DNA of 64,000 nucleotides from Gaiellasilicea sp963850995 (GCA_963850995.1 CAWKNQ010000018.1:84453-148452); one strand, 5' to 3'. Shown: positions 43,315 to 52,340, counted from the first letter of the stretch. Notes: generated by a model from the sequence alone, not told the origin. Numbers and translations are program-made.

Positions 43315-44004
43315 TTATCTCGGTGCCATTCGCAAGGCGCCGTCGAGGCGGATCACCTCGCCGTTCAGGTACTCGTTCTCGACGATGTGCTTGACAAGCG
43401 CGGCGAACTCCTCCGCCCGGCCGAGCCGCTTCGGGAAGGGGATCTGTGAGGTGAGGCTCTCGCGGATGTCGTCGCGCATCGGCCCGAGCATCGGCGTGTC
43501 CGAGGGTCCGGGCGCGATCGTGACGACGCGGATGCCCTTCGAGGCGAGGTCGCGTGCGACCGGCAGCGTCATGCCGGCGACGCCGGCCTTCGACGCGGAG
43601 TAGGCGGCCTGGCCGATCTGGCCGTCGAAGGCCGCGTTCGAGGCGGTGTTGACGATCACGCCGCGCGTGCCCTCCTCGTCGGGCTCGTTCGCGGCCATCT
43701 TCTCGGCCGCGACGCTGAGCACGGTGAAGGTGCCGACCAGGTTCACCTCGACGACCTTCCGGAAGCGGTCGAGCGGGAAGCCGATTACGCGGGCGCCCCC
43801 GCCGATGCCGGCGCAGTTGACGACGCCGTGCAGCTCCGCGCACCCCTCGACGAGCGTACGGACAGCCGCCTCGTCGGTGACGTCGGTCTCGGGCAGGTCG
43901 GCGATCGCCACCGTCGCGCCCTCGCGCTCGAGCAGCGCCGCGGTGGCCTCTCCGAGCCCGGAGCGGCCACCCGTGACGATGAACGTCCTCCCTGCGATCT
44001 GCAC
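43315..44004 (-). CDS. 3-hydroxyacyl-CoA dehydrogenase type II-like SDR
   Basis: 229 residues. GTG at 44004 overlaps the ligase stop by one base. FIVTGGRSGLGEATAALL binds NAD, VVNCAGIGGGARVIG is the NAG region, VNTASNAAFDGQIGQAAYSASKAGV contains the Ser-Tyr-Lys triad, and IAPGPSDTPML follows. PFPKRLGRAEEFAALVKHIVENEYLNGEVIRLDGALRM is the end typical of HSD17B10/FadB2-like enzymes. It should oxidise 3-hydroxyacyl-CoA to 3-ketoacyl-CoA in this beta-oxidation-type operon. Confidence 0.88.
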   Translation of the reverse strand: MQIAGRTFIVTGGRSGLGEATAALLEREGATVAIADLPETDVTDEAAVRTLVEGCAELHGVVNCAGIGGGARVIGFPLDRFRKVVEVNLVGTFTVLSVAAEKMAANEPDEEGTRGVIVNTASNAAFDGQIGQAAYSASKAGVAGMTLPVARDLASKGIRVVTIAPGPSDTPMLGPMRDDIRESLTSQIPFPKRLGRAEEFAALVKHIVENEYLNGEVIRLDGALRMAPR

Positions 44005-45607
44005 TAGGAGGACACCGGCTGGCCGGTGAACTGCTCGCGCAACGCCGTCTTGCGGAACTTGCCGACGGCCGTCTTCGGGATCTCGTCCACGAACTCGAAC
44101 GCGTCCGGCAGCCACCACTTGGCGAAGTTGGGAGCGAGGAACTCGCGGAGCTCGTCCGGCGTCGCCGCCTGGCCTTCGCGTAGGACGCATACCGCGAGCG
44201 GGCGCTCGTCCCACTTCGGATCGGGGATCGCGATCACCGCCGCCTCCGCGATCGACGGGTGCGCCATCAGGGCGTTCTCCAGCTCGACCGACGAGATCCA
44301 CTCGCCGCCCGACTTGATCACGTCCTTCGAGCGGTCCTTGATCATCACGTAGCCCTTGGGGTGGAAGGACGCGATGTCGCCGGTCTTGAACCAGCCGTCG
44401 TCCGTCCATCGCTCCGCCTGCTCCGGCGTCTCGTAGTAGCCGGCCGCGACCCACGGGCCGCGCACCTCGAGCTCGCCCATGGCCTCGCCGTCCCAGGGAA
44501 TCTCCTCCCCGTCGTCGCCCTTCGCGCGCAGCTCGACGAACGGGAGCGGCAGTCCCTGCATCGCGACGACGTCGAGCTGTGTCTCCTCGTCCGCGTCGCG
44601 GAACTCGCCGATGTAATCGGACGTGGTCGCGAGCGGCGACGTCTCCGTCATGCCCCAGCCGTGCACGACGGTCTTGCCGTGCCGCTGCCGGAAGCCCGCG
44701 ATCATCGCGCGCGGCGCTGCCGAGCCGCCGACGAGCATCGAGTGGAGCTTCGAGAGGTCCCAGCGGTCGGGCTCGGCGTCGAGCATGCCGAGGATCCCCA
44801 TCCAGATCGTCGGCACGCCGGCGGTGATCGTCACGCCCTGTTGCTCGAAGTCGTCGAGCAGCGTCTCCGGGTCGAGGAAGGGCCCCGGGAAGACGACCTT
44901 CGCCCCGACCATCAGGCACGTGTACGGGTAGCCCCAGGCGTTCGCGTGGAACATCGGCACCACGGGCAGGAAGGTCTCTTTCTCGGTCACGTGCAGCCCC
45001 ATCGGTGCCGCGAGCGCCTGCCCGAGCGTATGCAGCACGGCCGAGCGGTGCGAGTAGAGGACGCCCTTCGGCATCCCGGTCGTGCCGCTCGTGTAGCACA
45101 TCGCCGCCGCAGCGTCCTCGTCGAGCACCGGGATCCTCGTAGTCGTCCGGACTCGCGCCCGCGAGCAGACTCCTCGTACGAGTCCTCGACGACGAACACG
45201 TGCTCGATCGCCGTCTTGTCGGCGAACTGCTCCCAGAGCGGCAGCAGCGACTTGTCCACGATCACGGCCTTGTCGCCCGCATGCGTGGCGATGTAGGCGA
45301 GGTCGTTCGGGTGCAGCCGCAGGTTGAGCGTGTGCAGCACGTAGCCGGCGCACGGAATGCCAAGGTAGGCCTCGAGGTGCTGGTAGTGGTTCCAGCAGAG
45401 CGTCGCGACGCGGTCTCCCGGCTCGAGCCCGAGTCCCTTCAGCGCCACCGCGAGCTGCTTCGCGCGCTTGCCGAAGTCGGCGAACGAGTAGGAGTGGAAG
45501 CTCCGGTCCGGCATCCGCGTGACGATCTGCTGGTGCGGGAAATAGGTCTCAGCGCGCTTGAGGATCGTCGGCAGCGTCAGCTGGAAGTCCATCATCAGCC
45601 CGTTCAC
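44004..45607 (-). CDS. Acyl-CoA synthetase, AMP-forming (two frameshifts)
   Basis: Frame-corrected length 533 residues. The N-terminal part has LCWNHYQHLEAYLGIPCAGYVLHTLN; the adenylation motif is MCYTSGTTGMPKGVLYSHRS; then FHANAWGYPY, GWGMTETSPL, GWFKTGDIA, IKDRSKDVIKSGGEWIS and the C-terminal Lys region KTAVGKFRKTALRE. This is the medium/long-chain fatty-acid ligase type. Two single extra bases (about 45169 and 45135) break a 12-residue stretch just before the adenylation motif. It activates the operon's carboxylic acid to its CoA ester. The ATG overlaps the cupin stop by four bases. Confidence 0.87.
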
Positions 45608-45999
45608 TGCTGCTCCTTTCCGAGGCTCTTTCGGAGCTCCAGGTCTTCGTCGCTCATGACATGGCCGTCGCGCTCGACGTAGCCGCCCTTGCCGCCGACG
45701 ACGAGCAGCACGAGGTCGTCGTCGCCGACGTTCGCGATCCGGCGCGGCGTGGTCGACTCGACGTGGAAGAGGCCGCCGGGGCCGAGGATGCGCTCCTCGC
45801 CCTCCACCTCAACCTTGGCCGTGCCGCTGTGCACGAAGTAGAGCTCGTCCTGGGTGTCGTGGTAGTGGTGGATCCCGGGATGTCCGGGCGGATAGACGAC
45901 GCCGTTGACGCCGAAGGCCGTGACCCCGAGCGGGCCGCGCACCTTGCGAAAGCCGTAGCCGTCACCGAGCTCGTCGAGGGAGGAGAAGGCGTGCGCCAT
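45604..45999 (-). CDS. Small cupin protein
   Basis: 131 residues, one cupin barrel. HPGIHHYHDTQDELYFVHSG gives the first metal motif (two His and a Glu); the second motif region GGLFHVESTTPRRIANVG has a His. Small cupins like this act as isomerases, dioxygenases or sugar/acid-binding proteins. It overlaps both neighbours (TGATG with the SnoaL-like gene, ATGA with the ligase), so it must serve the same pathway. Confidence 0.8.
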   Translation of the reverse strand: MAHAFSSLDELGDGYGFRKVRGPLGVTAFGVNGVVYPPGHPGIHHYHDTQDELYFVHSGTAKVEVEGEERILGPGGLFHVESTTPRRIANVGDDDLVLLVVGGKGGYVERDGHVMSDEDLELRKSLGKEQQ

Positions 46000-46454
46000 C
46001 ACGCGGCCCGCCTCGGCATGTCGGTGTAGACGCGCTCGCCCTTGAAGCGGCGCGACTCGGAGTCCCAGGGGAAGAAGATCGCGTTCCGCCAGGTCATCCG
46101 TTCGCCGGTGGGCTCGTTGTCGAGCCACTTGGCCCGGTGCGTCCCGGTCACGATCGCCTCCTCGACCACGCCCTGCGGTCCGATCACGATGTTCTGGAGC
46201 TCGAAGACGATGTCCGGGAACGCGGTCAGTAGCTCGGTGTAGAAGCGCGCCGCCCCCTCGTGCCCGTGCCAGGAGACGTCGTCGGGATAGACCGTGTAGA
46301 CGCAGTCCTCCGACAGCGTCGCGAGCAGCCCTTCGATCGAGCGGTTGTCCTCCGCCTTCGAGTGGGACTTCCAGAGCTCCCGGATCTCGTCGACCTCGGC
46401 CGGGTCGACCTCCATCCGCATCAACTCCAGCACTTCCTCCTTCGGGACCGGCAA
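45999..46454 (-). CDS. SnoaL/ketosteroid-isomerase-fold protein
   Basis: 151 residues from a TTG at 46454 with GGAGG seven bases before it; the frame continues upstream only as a shadow of the dehydrogenase gene. NTF2-like cone fold: WKSHSKAEDNRSIEGLLATL, CVYTVYPDDVSWHGHEGAARFYTELLTAFPDIVFELQN in sequence order, and the ERMTWRNAIFF strand. Members isomerise, cyclise or bind small hydrophobic substrates. A steroid- or terpenoid-like substrate for the operon would be consistent, but the fold is broad. Confidence 0.78.
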   Translation of the reverse strand: MPVPKEEVLELMRMEVDPAEVDEIRELWKSHSKAEDNRSIEGLLATLSEDCVYTVYPDDVSWHGHEGAARFYTELLTAFPDIVFELQNIVIGPQGVVEEAIVTGTHRAKWLDNEPTGERMTWRNAIFFPWDSESRRFKGERVYTDMPRRAA

Positions 46455-46468
46455 GTCGGACCTCCGTT

Positions 46469-47341
46469 CTAGTCGAGGAGAGCCGCAGCGACGACCCGCC
46501 GCTGGACGGCGGCGTGGCCGCCGAACGCGTCGATCCACTGCGCGCGCTTGTAGTAGCGGTGCAGGACGTGCTCCCAGGTGAAGCCGATGCCGCCGTGCAC
46601 CTGGATCGACCGCTCGCAGGCGGCGACGGCGGTCTCGGCCGCCTGCGCCTTGGCCGCGGCCACCGCGACGGGAGCCTGCTCGTCGTCCTCGGCCACGCAC
46701 CACGCGGCCCAGTAGGCGAGCGAGCGCGCGAGCTCGGTCTCGACGTAGGTGTCGGCCAGCGGGTGCGAGACGGCCTGGTAGGTGCCGATCTTCTTGCCGA
46801 ACTGCTCGCGGTCGGAGACGTAGGCGACGCCGAGCTCGAGCGCCTTCTGTGCGACGCCGACCGCCTCGACCGCGAGTGCCGCGAGCAGCCGCAGGCGGAC
46901 CGGCTCGAACTCGCCGTCGATCGTCTCGCCCTCCGTCTTCCCGAGCCGCCCGAGCGGCCTCGTCTCGTCGACGGTGGCGAGCGCCTCACCCTCGGCGGGG
47001 ACGGCGGTCATGTCCTCGCGCAGCACCCTGTCGACGGCGTCGAAGTGCGGGACGAGCCCGTCGAGCTCGACCGACCAGGCGTTGTCGTCCAGCTGCGGCA
47101 GGGTGGGGAGGACGACGGCGGTGGTCAGGAACGGGCCCGCGTAAAGCGCGCGTCCAGCCTCCTCGAAGAGGATCGCCTCGTCGACGAAGGAGAGCCCGCC
47201 GCCGCCACGCTCCTCCGGGACGGAGACGCCGAGCCAACCGAGCTCGCGCAGCTCCGCGAGCGGCGCCTCGGGGTTCGCCTCGAGGAAGGCGCGCGCTTCG
47301 CGGCGCAGCTCCTCCTGCTCCTGTGAGAACGCGAACTCCAT
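46469..47341 (-). CDS. Acyl-CoA dehydrogenase, short partner subunit
   Basis: 290 residues, about 100 shorter than a usual acyl-CoA dehydrogenase. MEFAFSQEQEELRREARAFL begins the N-terminal domain; the middle FAD-contact motifs are reduced; VSDREQFGKKIGTYQAVSHPLAD and SIQVHGGIGFTWEHVLHRYYKRAQW form the C-terminal domain, without an E-G-T catalytic motif. Such short forms pair with a full subunit (here 47341) as heteromeric dehydrogenases, known from steroid side-chain enzymes like ChsE1/ChsE2. The TGATG overlap with its partner supports this. Confidence 0.85.
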   Translation of the reverse strand: MEFAFSQEQEELRREARAFLEANPEAPLAELRELGWLGVSVPEERGGGGLSFVDEAILFEEAGRALYAGPFLTTAVVLPTLPQLDDNAWSVELDGLVPHFDAVDRVLREDMTAVPAEGEALATVDETRPLGRLGKTEGETIDGEFEPVRLRLLAALAVEAVGVAQKALELGVAYVSDREQFGKKIGTYQAVSHPLADTYVETELARSLAYWAAWCVAEDDEQAPVAVAAAKAQAAETAVAACERSIQVHGGIGFTWEHVLHRYYKRAQWIDAFGGHAAVQRRVVAAALLD

Positions 47342-48498
47342 CAGCGCGACCTCGGGAGGCCGAGCACGCGCTCGGCGATGATGTTGCGCAGGATCTCGGA
47401 GGTGCCGGCCTCGATCGTGTTGCCACGCGAGCGCAGCTGCTGGTGCTGCCAGTAGCCGTCCGCTTGGCCCACCAACTGCGTGCCGCCGCCGTCGAGGAGC
47501 TGCGACTCGGGACCCAGCAGCTCGAGCGCGAGCTTCGTCACCCGCTGGTTCGCCTCCGACCACCAGAGCTTGGCGCCCGAGCCCTCGGGGCCCGGGATCC
47601 CGGTCTTCATCAGCGTCGTCAGCGCCCGGTAGTTCGTGTAGCGGACGGCCTGGAGCCCGATCCACTCGCGCGCGATCGCGTCGCGCTGCACCTCGGTCGC
47701 GCCGCGCTCCTTCGCGAGCGCGACCAGCTTGCGGATCTGGCTCTCGAGCGCCGCCGTGAGCGCGAAGCCGAGCGTGCCGCGCTCGTGCAGGAGCGTCGTC
47801 ATCGCCACCTGCCAGCCGCCCCCGATCTCGCCGACGAGGTTCTCGACCGGCACCTTCACGCCGGTGAAGAAGATCTCGTTGAACTCCGCCTCGCCCGTGA
47901 TCTGCCGCAGCGGACGGACCTCGACGCCCGGCGCGTGCATGTCCACGAGCAGATAGCTGAGGCCGGCGTGGCGCTCGCTCTCGGGGTCGCTGCGGGTGAC
48001 GAGGATGCACCAGTCGGCGATGTGCGCGAACGACGACCAGACCTTCTGGCCGTCGACGACGAAGTGGTCGCCGTCCAGGCGCGCGCTCGTGCGCACGGCG
48101 GAGAGGTCGGAGCCGGCATCCGGCTCCGAGAAGCCCTGGCACCAGACCTCCTCGGTCGAGAGGATCTTCTCGAGGTGCTTGGCCTTCTGGGCGTCGGTCC
48201 CGTGCGCCATGATCGTCGGGCCGGCCATCCCGAGCCCGATCACGCCGAGATGTGAAGGAGCCTCGGCGCGCGCCATCTCCTCGAGGAAGATCGCCTGGTG
48301 GCTGTACGGAGCCGACGCGCCGCCGTACTCCTTCGGCCAGGTGAGCCCCGCGTAGCCCGCCTCGTGCAACTTCTGGCTCCAGATCCGACCCTCTTCCTCG
48401 AAGCGGCCGCGCCGGATCTCGTCGGTCAGGTTGGACTCGATCCACGCGCGCAGCTCCGCGCGGAAGGCGGCTTCCTCGGGTGTGTCGCGGAGATCCAC
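47341..48498 (-). CDS. Acyl-CoA dehydrogenase, catalytic subunit
   Basis: 385 residues with GTG start. MDLRDTPEEAAFRAELRAWI at the N-terminus, WCQGFSEPDAGSDLSAVRT and VDGQKVWSSFAHIADWCIL in the FAD-binding middle domain, and GNTIEAGTSEILRNIIAERVLGLPR at the C-terminus, where the E-A-G-T-S-E segment holds the base region. It oxidises an acyl-CoA, probably as a complex with the short subunit at 46469. First gene of a ten-gene minus-strand operon (48498 to 40939), started from a leaderless promoter. Confidence 0.9.
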   Translation of the reverse strand: MDLRDTPEEAAFRAELRAWIESNLTDEIRRGRFEEEGRIWSQKLHEAGYAGLTWPKEYGGASAPYSHQAIFLEEMARAEAPSHLGVIGLGMAGPTIMAHGTDAQKAKHLEKILSTEEVWCQGFSEPDAGSDLSAVRTSARLDGDHFVVDGQKVWSSFAHIADWCILVTRSDPESERHAGLSYLLVDMHAPGVEVRPLRQITGEAEFNEIFFTGVKVPVENLVGEIGGGWQVAMTTLLHERGTLGFALTAALESQIRKLVALAKERGATEVQRDAIAREWIGLQAVRYTNYRALTTLMKTGIPGPEGSGAKLWWSEANQRVTKLALELLGPESQLLDGGGTQLVGQADGYWQHQQLRSRGNTIEAGTSEILRNIIAERVLGLPRSR

Positions 48499-48505
48499 GC
48501 TCCGG

Positions 48506-48511
48506 ACTCTA
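48506..48511 (-). promoter_or_regulatory. Leaderless -10 box (TAGAGT) of the ten-gene acyl-CoA operon
   Basis: TAGAGT on the minus strand, seven bases from the GTG at 48498, in the 27-base gap after the alcohol dehydrogenase gene. All ten downstream genes overlap or are within 14 bases of each other, so this is probably their main promoter. Confidence 0.5.
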
Positions 48512-48525
48512 ATCCGAGCGGCGGG

Positions 48526-49623
48526 TCAAGGCACGACGATCTGCCGAACGACCTCGCCGTCCGCGAGCGCGTCGAGCGCGGCGTTGAGGTCGTCGAGCCC
48601 GATCGTCTCCGCCCGGAGCCGCTCGACCGGCAGGCGACCGGCCTGCCAGAGCGAGACGAGGAGCGGGATGTCGCGCTGCGGCACGGCCGAGCCGAGGTAC
48701 GACCCCTTCAGCGTGCGGCTCTCGGCGACGAGCGAGAGCGCGTTCAGGGTCAGGTCGAGCGAGGGATCGGGGAGCCCGATCGCGACCGTCGTACCGCCTC
48801 GCGCGGTGGCGCGATAGGCGGCTTCGAGCACGGCGGGACGGCCCGCCGCCTCGAAGGCATGGCGGACGCGGAGGCTGCCCACCTCGTCGGGGTCGAGCGC
48901 CTGCGTCGCGCCCAGCTCGAGCGCGAGCTCCCGCTTGAAGGCGACCGGGTCGATCGCGACGATCGGCCGCGCGCCGGCGAGCGCCGCGCCCATCACGGCG
49001 GCCAGGCCGACGCCACCGAGGCCGAAGACCGCGACGGAGTCGCCGGGGCGCGTCCCGGCGGTGTTCAGGACCGCGCCGACGCCGGTGACGACGGCGCAGC
49101 CGAAGAGTGCCGCGGTCTCGAGCGGCACGGCAGGATCGACCACGACGGCCGAGGGACGCGCGACGACGATCCGCTCGGAGAAGGCGGAGACGCCGAGGTG
49201 GTGGTTGACGGCGCCCTCGCCTCCGGCGAGGCGGCGCCCGCCGCCGAGGAGCTCGCCGGCGCCGTTCGCCGCGGTCGCACGCTCGCAGAGGATCGGCTCT
49301 CCGCCGGCGCACTCGGCACAGAGACCGCAGCTGGGGACGAACGTCAGGACGACGTGGTCGCCCGCGCGCACGTCGGTCACGCCCGCCCCGACGGTCTCGA
49401 CGACCCCTGCCGCCTCGTGGCCCAGCGCCATCGGAACCGGCCGGGGGCGCGTGCCGTCCACGACCGAGAGGTCGGAGTGGCAGAGCCCGGCCGCCGCGAC
49501 GCGGACGAGCAGCTCGCCGTCCTGTGGCGGCGCGAGCTCGAGCTCCTCGACGGTGAGCGGCATGCTCGCCGCGTACGGCCGCTCGGCGCCGAGCTCGTGC
49601 AGCACCGCGGCGCGGGTGATCAG
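48526..49623 (-). CDS. Zinc-dependent alcohol dehydrogenase (CTG start)
   Basis: 365 residues from a CTG at 49623 that overlaps the hydrolase stop as CTGA; the next standard codon (GTG 49608) would remove the start of the first strand (ITRAAVLHE). Class III-type ADH: catalytic zinc ligands in GLCHSDLS and GHEAAGVVE, structural zinc cysteines in SCGLCAECAGGEPILCE, the distant Cys in LFGCAVVTGVGA, and the NAD fold at SVAVFGLGGVGLAAVMGA. It oxidises an alcohol, possibly formed by the hydrolase upstream. Last gene of a four-gene operon. Confidence 0.87.
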   Translation of the reverse strand: MITRAAVLHELGAERPYAASMPLTVEELELAPPQDGELLVRVAAAGLCHSDLSVVDGTRPRPVPMALGHEAAGVVETVGAGVTDVRAGDHVVLTFVPSCGLCAECAGGEPILCERATAANGAGELLGGGRRLAGGEGAVNHHLGVSAFSERIVVARPSAVVVDPAVPLETAALFGCAVVTGVGAVLNTAGTRPGDSVAVFGLGGVGLAAVMGAALAGARPIVAIDPVAFKRELALELGATQALDPDEVGSLRVRHAFEAAGRPAVLEAAYRATARGGTTVAIGLPDPSLDLTLNALSLVAESRTLKGSYLGSAVPQRDIPLLVSLWQAGRLPVERLRAETIGLDDLNAALDALADGEVVRQIVVP

Positions 49624-50381
49624 GAGAGGAACTCCTCCACGAGCGGGTTGAAGCGCTCCGGGGACTCGAGGAAGAGCAGGTGTCCGGCGCCGGCGAACGG
49701 CTCGAAGCGCGCGCCGGGGATCCGCCGCGCGAGCTCGACCCCGTTCTCGTAGGGGACGATCCGGTCGGCGTCGCCGTGGACGACGAGTGTCGGCACGGCC
49801 AGCTCCTCGACCGGCGTCACGCGGGCGACCCACTCCGTGCAGGCGTCGTACTGCGCCCGCCAGCACTCGGGCGGGGTCGGGTGCTCGAGCCGGTCGGCGA
49901 GCAGCTGCTCGAACTCGTCGGGATGCTCGTCCGTCCAGCCCGGGCGAAAGGAGAGCGGCATCGTCGCCCGTGCGAACTCCGGCGGCGTCCTGTCCGCGTT
50001 CGCCTCCCACGCAGCGGCGGTCGCGGCGGGAAGCGGGACGTAGGCAGGCCCGCCGGTTCCGGTGCAGACGAGCACCAGCCGCTCCACGAGCTCTGGGTGG
50101 CGAAGGGCGAGTGTCTGCGCGAGGTAGCCGCCCATCGAGAAGCCGGCGACGTGCGCGCGGCGGCCGTCGAGAGCCTCGGCGGCGTCGTCCGCCAGCTCCT
50201 CGATCGAGTACGGCCCGGGAGGCTTCGGCGAGCGGCCGGTGCCCCGGTTCTCGACCGCGATGCAGCGGAACCGCTTCGACCAGTCCGGGATCTGACGCTG
50301 CCACGACCAGATCGCGTAGCCGAGCCCCGTCAGCAGCAGCAGCGGCGGGCCGTCGCCGTGCTCCTCGGCGTAGAGCTTCAC
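49620..50381 (-). CDS. Alpha/beta-hydrolase
   Basis: 253 residues. GTG at 50381 overlaps the stop of the FMN oxidase (GTGA). LLLLTGLGYAIWSWQ is the oxyanion loop, VENRGTGRSPKP a typical turn, HVAGFSMGGYLAQTLAL has the nucleophile elbow with Ser, VVHGDADRIVPYENG carries the Asp and FAGAGHLLFLESPE the His. No signal peptide. It may be an esterase, lactonase or C-C hydrolase; 3-oxoadipate enol-lactonase-like enzymes look similar. It sits between the FMN oxidase and the alcohol dehydrogenase in one operon. Confidence 0.83.
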   Translation of the reverse strand: MKLYAEEHGDGPPLLLLTGLGYAIWSWQRQIPDWSKRFRCIAVENRGTGRSPKPPGPYSIEELADDAAEALDGRRAHVAGFSMGGYLAQTLALRHPELVERLVLVCTGTGGPAYVPLPAATAAAWEANADRTPPEFARATMPLSFRPGWTDEHPDEFEQLLADRLEHPTPPECWRAQYDACTEWVARVTPVEELAVPTLVVHGDADRIVPYENGVELARRIPGARFEPFAGAGHLLFLESPERFNPLVEEFLS

Positions 50382-51525
50382 GTCACCGCCGACCGGTCGA
50401 GCTCGCGCACCGAGCGTCCGCCGGCGAGCGCGAGCGTGAGGTCGAGCTCTGCCGCCAGCTGCCGGATCACGGCCTCGACGCCGGCGGCGCCGCCGACTGC
50501 GAGCCCGTAGGCGTAGAGCCGGCCCAGGAGGACGGCGTCCGCTCCGAGCGCCAGCGCCTTCAGCACGTCCGAGCCGCGGCGGATGCCGCCGTCCATGAGC
50601 ACGGTCGTGTCCGGGCCGACCTCGTCCCGCACCTCGACGAGCGCGTCCAGCGCCGCGACGGCGCCGTCGACCTGGCGTCCGCCGTGGTTCGAGACGACGA
50701 TCCCGTCGACGCCGTGGTCGAGCGCGAGGCGCGCGTCCTCGGCGGTCAGCACGCCCTTGACGAGGACCGGAAGCTCGGTGCGGTCGCGCAGCCACTCGAG
50801 GTCGCTCCAGACGAGACCGAGGTTCGGGAACGTGGCCAACGCGAGCAGCGACGCAGCCTGCACGTCCTCCTCCGGAGGCGCGTCCAGACGCTCGCGGAAG
50901 AGCGGATCGCTGAAGAACTGGGCCAGGCCCTCGCCCTGCAGGAAGGGCAGGTAGCCGTTGCGGAGGTCGCGGTCGCGCCAGCCGAGCGTGAGCGTGTCGA
51001 GTGTGACGACGATCGCGCCGTAGCCGGCTGCGGCGGCACGGTCGACCAGGCTGCCGGCGAGCTCGCGGTCGCCCCACCAGTAGAGCTGGAACCAGCGCGG
51101 CGCGTCGCCGAGCTCGGCCGCGACGTCCTCGAGCGAGGTCGACGCGGCGCTCGAGAGGATCAGCGGCACGCCCGTCGCGCTTGGACGCCCGCGCGACACC
51201 GAGCTCGGCCTCCGCGTGGAGGATCGACAGGACGCCGACCGGCGCGAGCAGGAACGGCACCGGCGAGCGCAGTCCGAGCACCTCGACCGACAGGTCGCGC
51301 TCGGCGACGCCGACGAGCATCCGCGGCCGCAGCCGCCGCGCTCGAACGCCTCCCGGTTCGCGCGGACCGTCGCCTCCGAGCCGGCGCCTCCGGCGACGTA
51401 GTCGAACGGTCCCTGCTCGAGCGTCTCCCGCGCCCGTCGCTTCCCAGTCCTCCGGGGCGACGGGCCACTCCGCCGCCGCCGGCGAGGTAGATCGCGTTCT
51501 GGACCTGGCTTCCCGGCTCCAACAT
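50378..51525 (-). CDS. FMN-dependent 2-hydroxyacid oxidase, lactate monooxygenase type (four frameshifts)
   Basis: Frame-corrected length 381 residues from the ATG at 51525. GSQVQNAIYLAGG and WPVAPEDWEA open it; FDYVAGGAGSEATVRANR, ATGVPLILSSAASTSLEDV, WFQLYWWGDRE, VVTLDTLTLGWRDRDLRNG, the catalytic His in VSNHGGRQVDGAVAALD and LMDGGIRRGSDVLKALALGADAVLLGR follow the lactate 2-monooxygenase/glycolate oxidase order. Four single-base indels (about 51468, 51434, 51339, 51182) fall within 300 bases, the densest in the window, so a decaying gene cannot be excluded, though every segment keeps the family sequence. It oxidises a 2-hydroxyacid using FMN and oxygen. Confidence 0.72.
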
Positions 51526-51539
51526 CGTGGAGAGCGACT

Positions 51540-52310
51540 CTAAAGCGTCAGCGGCCGCGCGCGGATCGCGGCGGAGCGGCCGAGGATCCCGACTAGGTAG
51601 CTGGCGCGGGTCAGGAGCGGGAGCGCGGCCTCGCCGCCGGGCATGCCCGTGCGGTCGCGGAGGATTCCCGTCGTCTCCTCGACGACCCAGCCGGTCAGCT
51701 CGAGCGCCTTGCGGAGGCCGCGGCGGTTGAACACGAACCACTCGAGGGCGCCGCGGCGCGCATCGAGTCGCGCGAGCGGGGAGGGGAGGAGCTCGAGCGG
51801 CAAGCTGATCGTGTCGAGCAGCAACAGGTGGCCACGGCAGACGCTGCGGATCGCCTCCAGCGCGCGCAGCGGGTCGCGCAGCATCTGGAGCACATAGCCC
51901 ATCACGATGACGTCGAACTCGCCGTGCTCGGCCGGATCGAGGTCGTAGACGCTGAGGTCGCGGAGCTCGAGCTTCGAGCCGAGCAGCTCGGCCGCGAGGG
52001 CGAAGTTCCTCTCGGAAGGGCGTGGGCGGCTGCCCAGCGGTCGGTTCCAGTTTCTGGCCGGGCGGTCGAAACGAGCCGGGTCGAGGACGTCGCTCGCGAC
52101 GACCTCCCCGGCGCCGCGACGCTCGAGCTCGAACGCCCAGAAGCCGTCCATCGTCCCGATGTCGAGGCAGCGCAGCCCGGCGAGCGATCCCGGCCACGGC
52201 AGCTGCTCGGCGGTTCCGCGCAGGTCCCAGCCGCCGGGCGTGACGACGCCCGGCGCGACCTCGATCGTGTGCCACCAGTCGAGCTCCGCGATGCGGTCGT
52301 GTGGCTTCAC
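51540..52310 (-). CDS. CmoB-like SAM-dependent methyltransferase
   Basis: 256 residues with GTG start. The N-terminal IAELDWWHTIEVAPGVVTPGG resembles the lead-in of CmoB/tRNA-mo5U34-type transferases. Rossmann motif I is CLDIGTMDGFWAFEL, motif II VVASDVLDP, and FDVIVMGYVLQMLRDPLRAL the post-motif strand. The C-terminal region differs from tRNA-modifying CmoB, so a small-molecule substrate or carboxymethyl transfer are both possible. First gene of a four-gene operon (methyltransferase, FMN oxidase, hydrolase, alcohol dehydrogenase) from a leaderless promoter shared face to face with the plus-strand dehydrogenase. Confidence 0.75.
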   Translation of the reverse strand: MKPHDRIAELDWWHTIEVAPGVVTPGGWDLRGTAEQLPWPGSLAGLRCLDIGTMDGFWAFELERRGAGEVVASDVLDPARFDRPARNWNRPLGSRPRPSERNFALAAELLGSKLELRDLSVYDLDPAEHGEFDVIVMGYVLQMLRDPLRALEAIRSVCRGHLLLLDTISLPLELLPSPLARLDARRGALEWFVFNRRGLRKALELTGWVVEETTGILRDRTGMPGGEAALPLLTRASYLVGILGRSAAIRARPLTL

Positions 52311-52316
52311 GCGCCG

Positions 52317-52334
52317 ATCGTAGGGCGATAGGGT
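52317..52334. promoter_or_regulatory. Minimal divergent leaderless promoter
   Basis: Only 30 bases separate two divergent starts. Minus strand: TACGAT (52322-52317), six bases, GTG at 52310. Plus strand: TAGGGT (52329-52334), six bases, ATG at 52341. The two -10 boxes are six bases apart; both transcripts should be leaderless and mutually exclusive. Confidence 0.55.
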
Positions 52335-52340
52335 CAGGGC

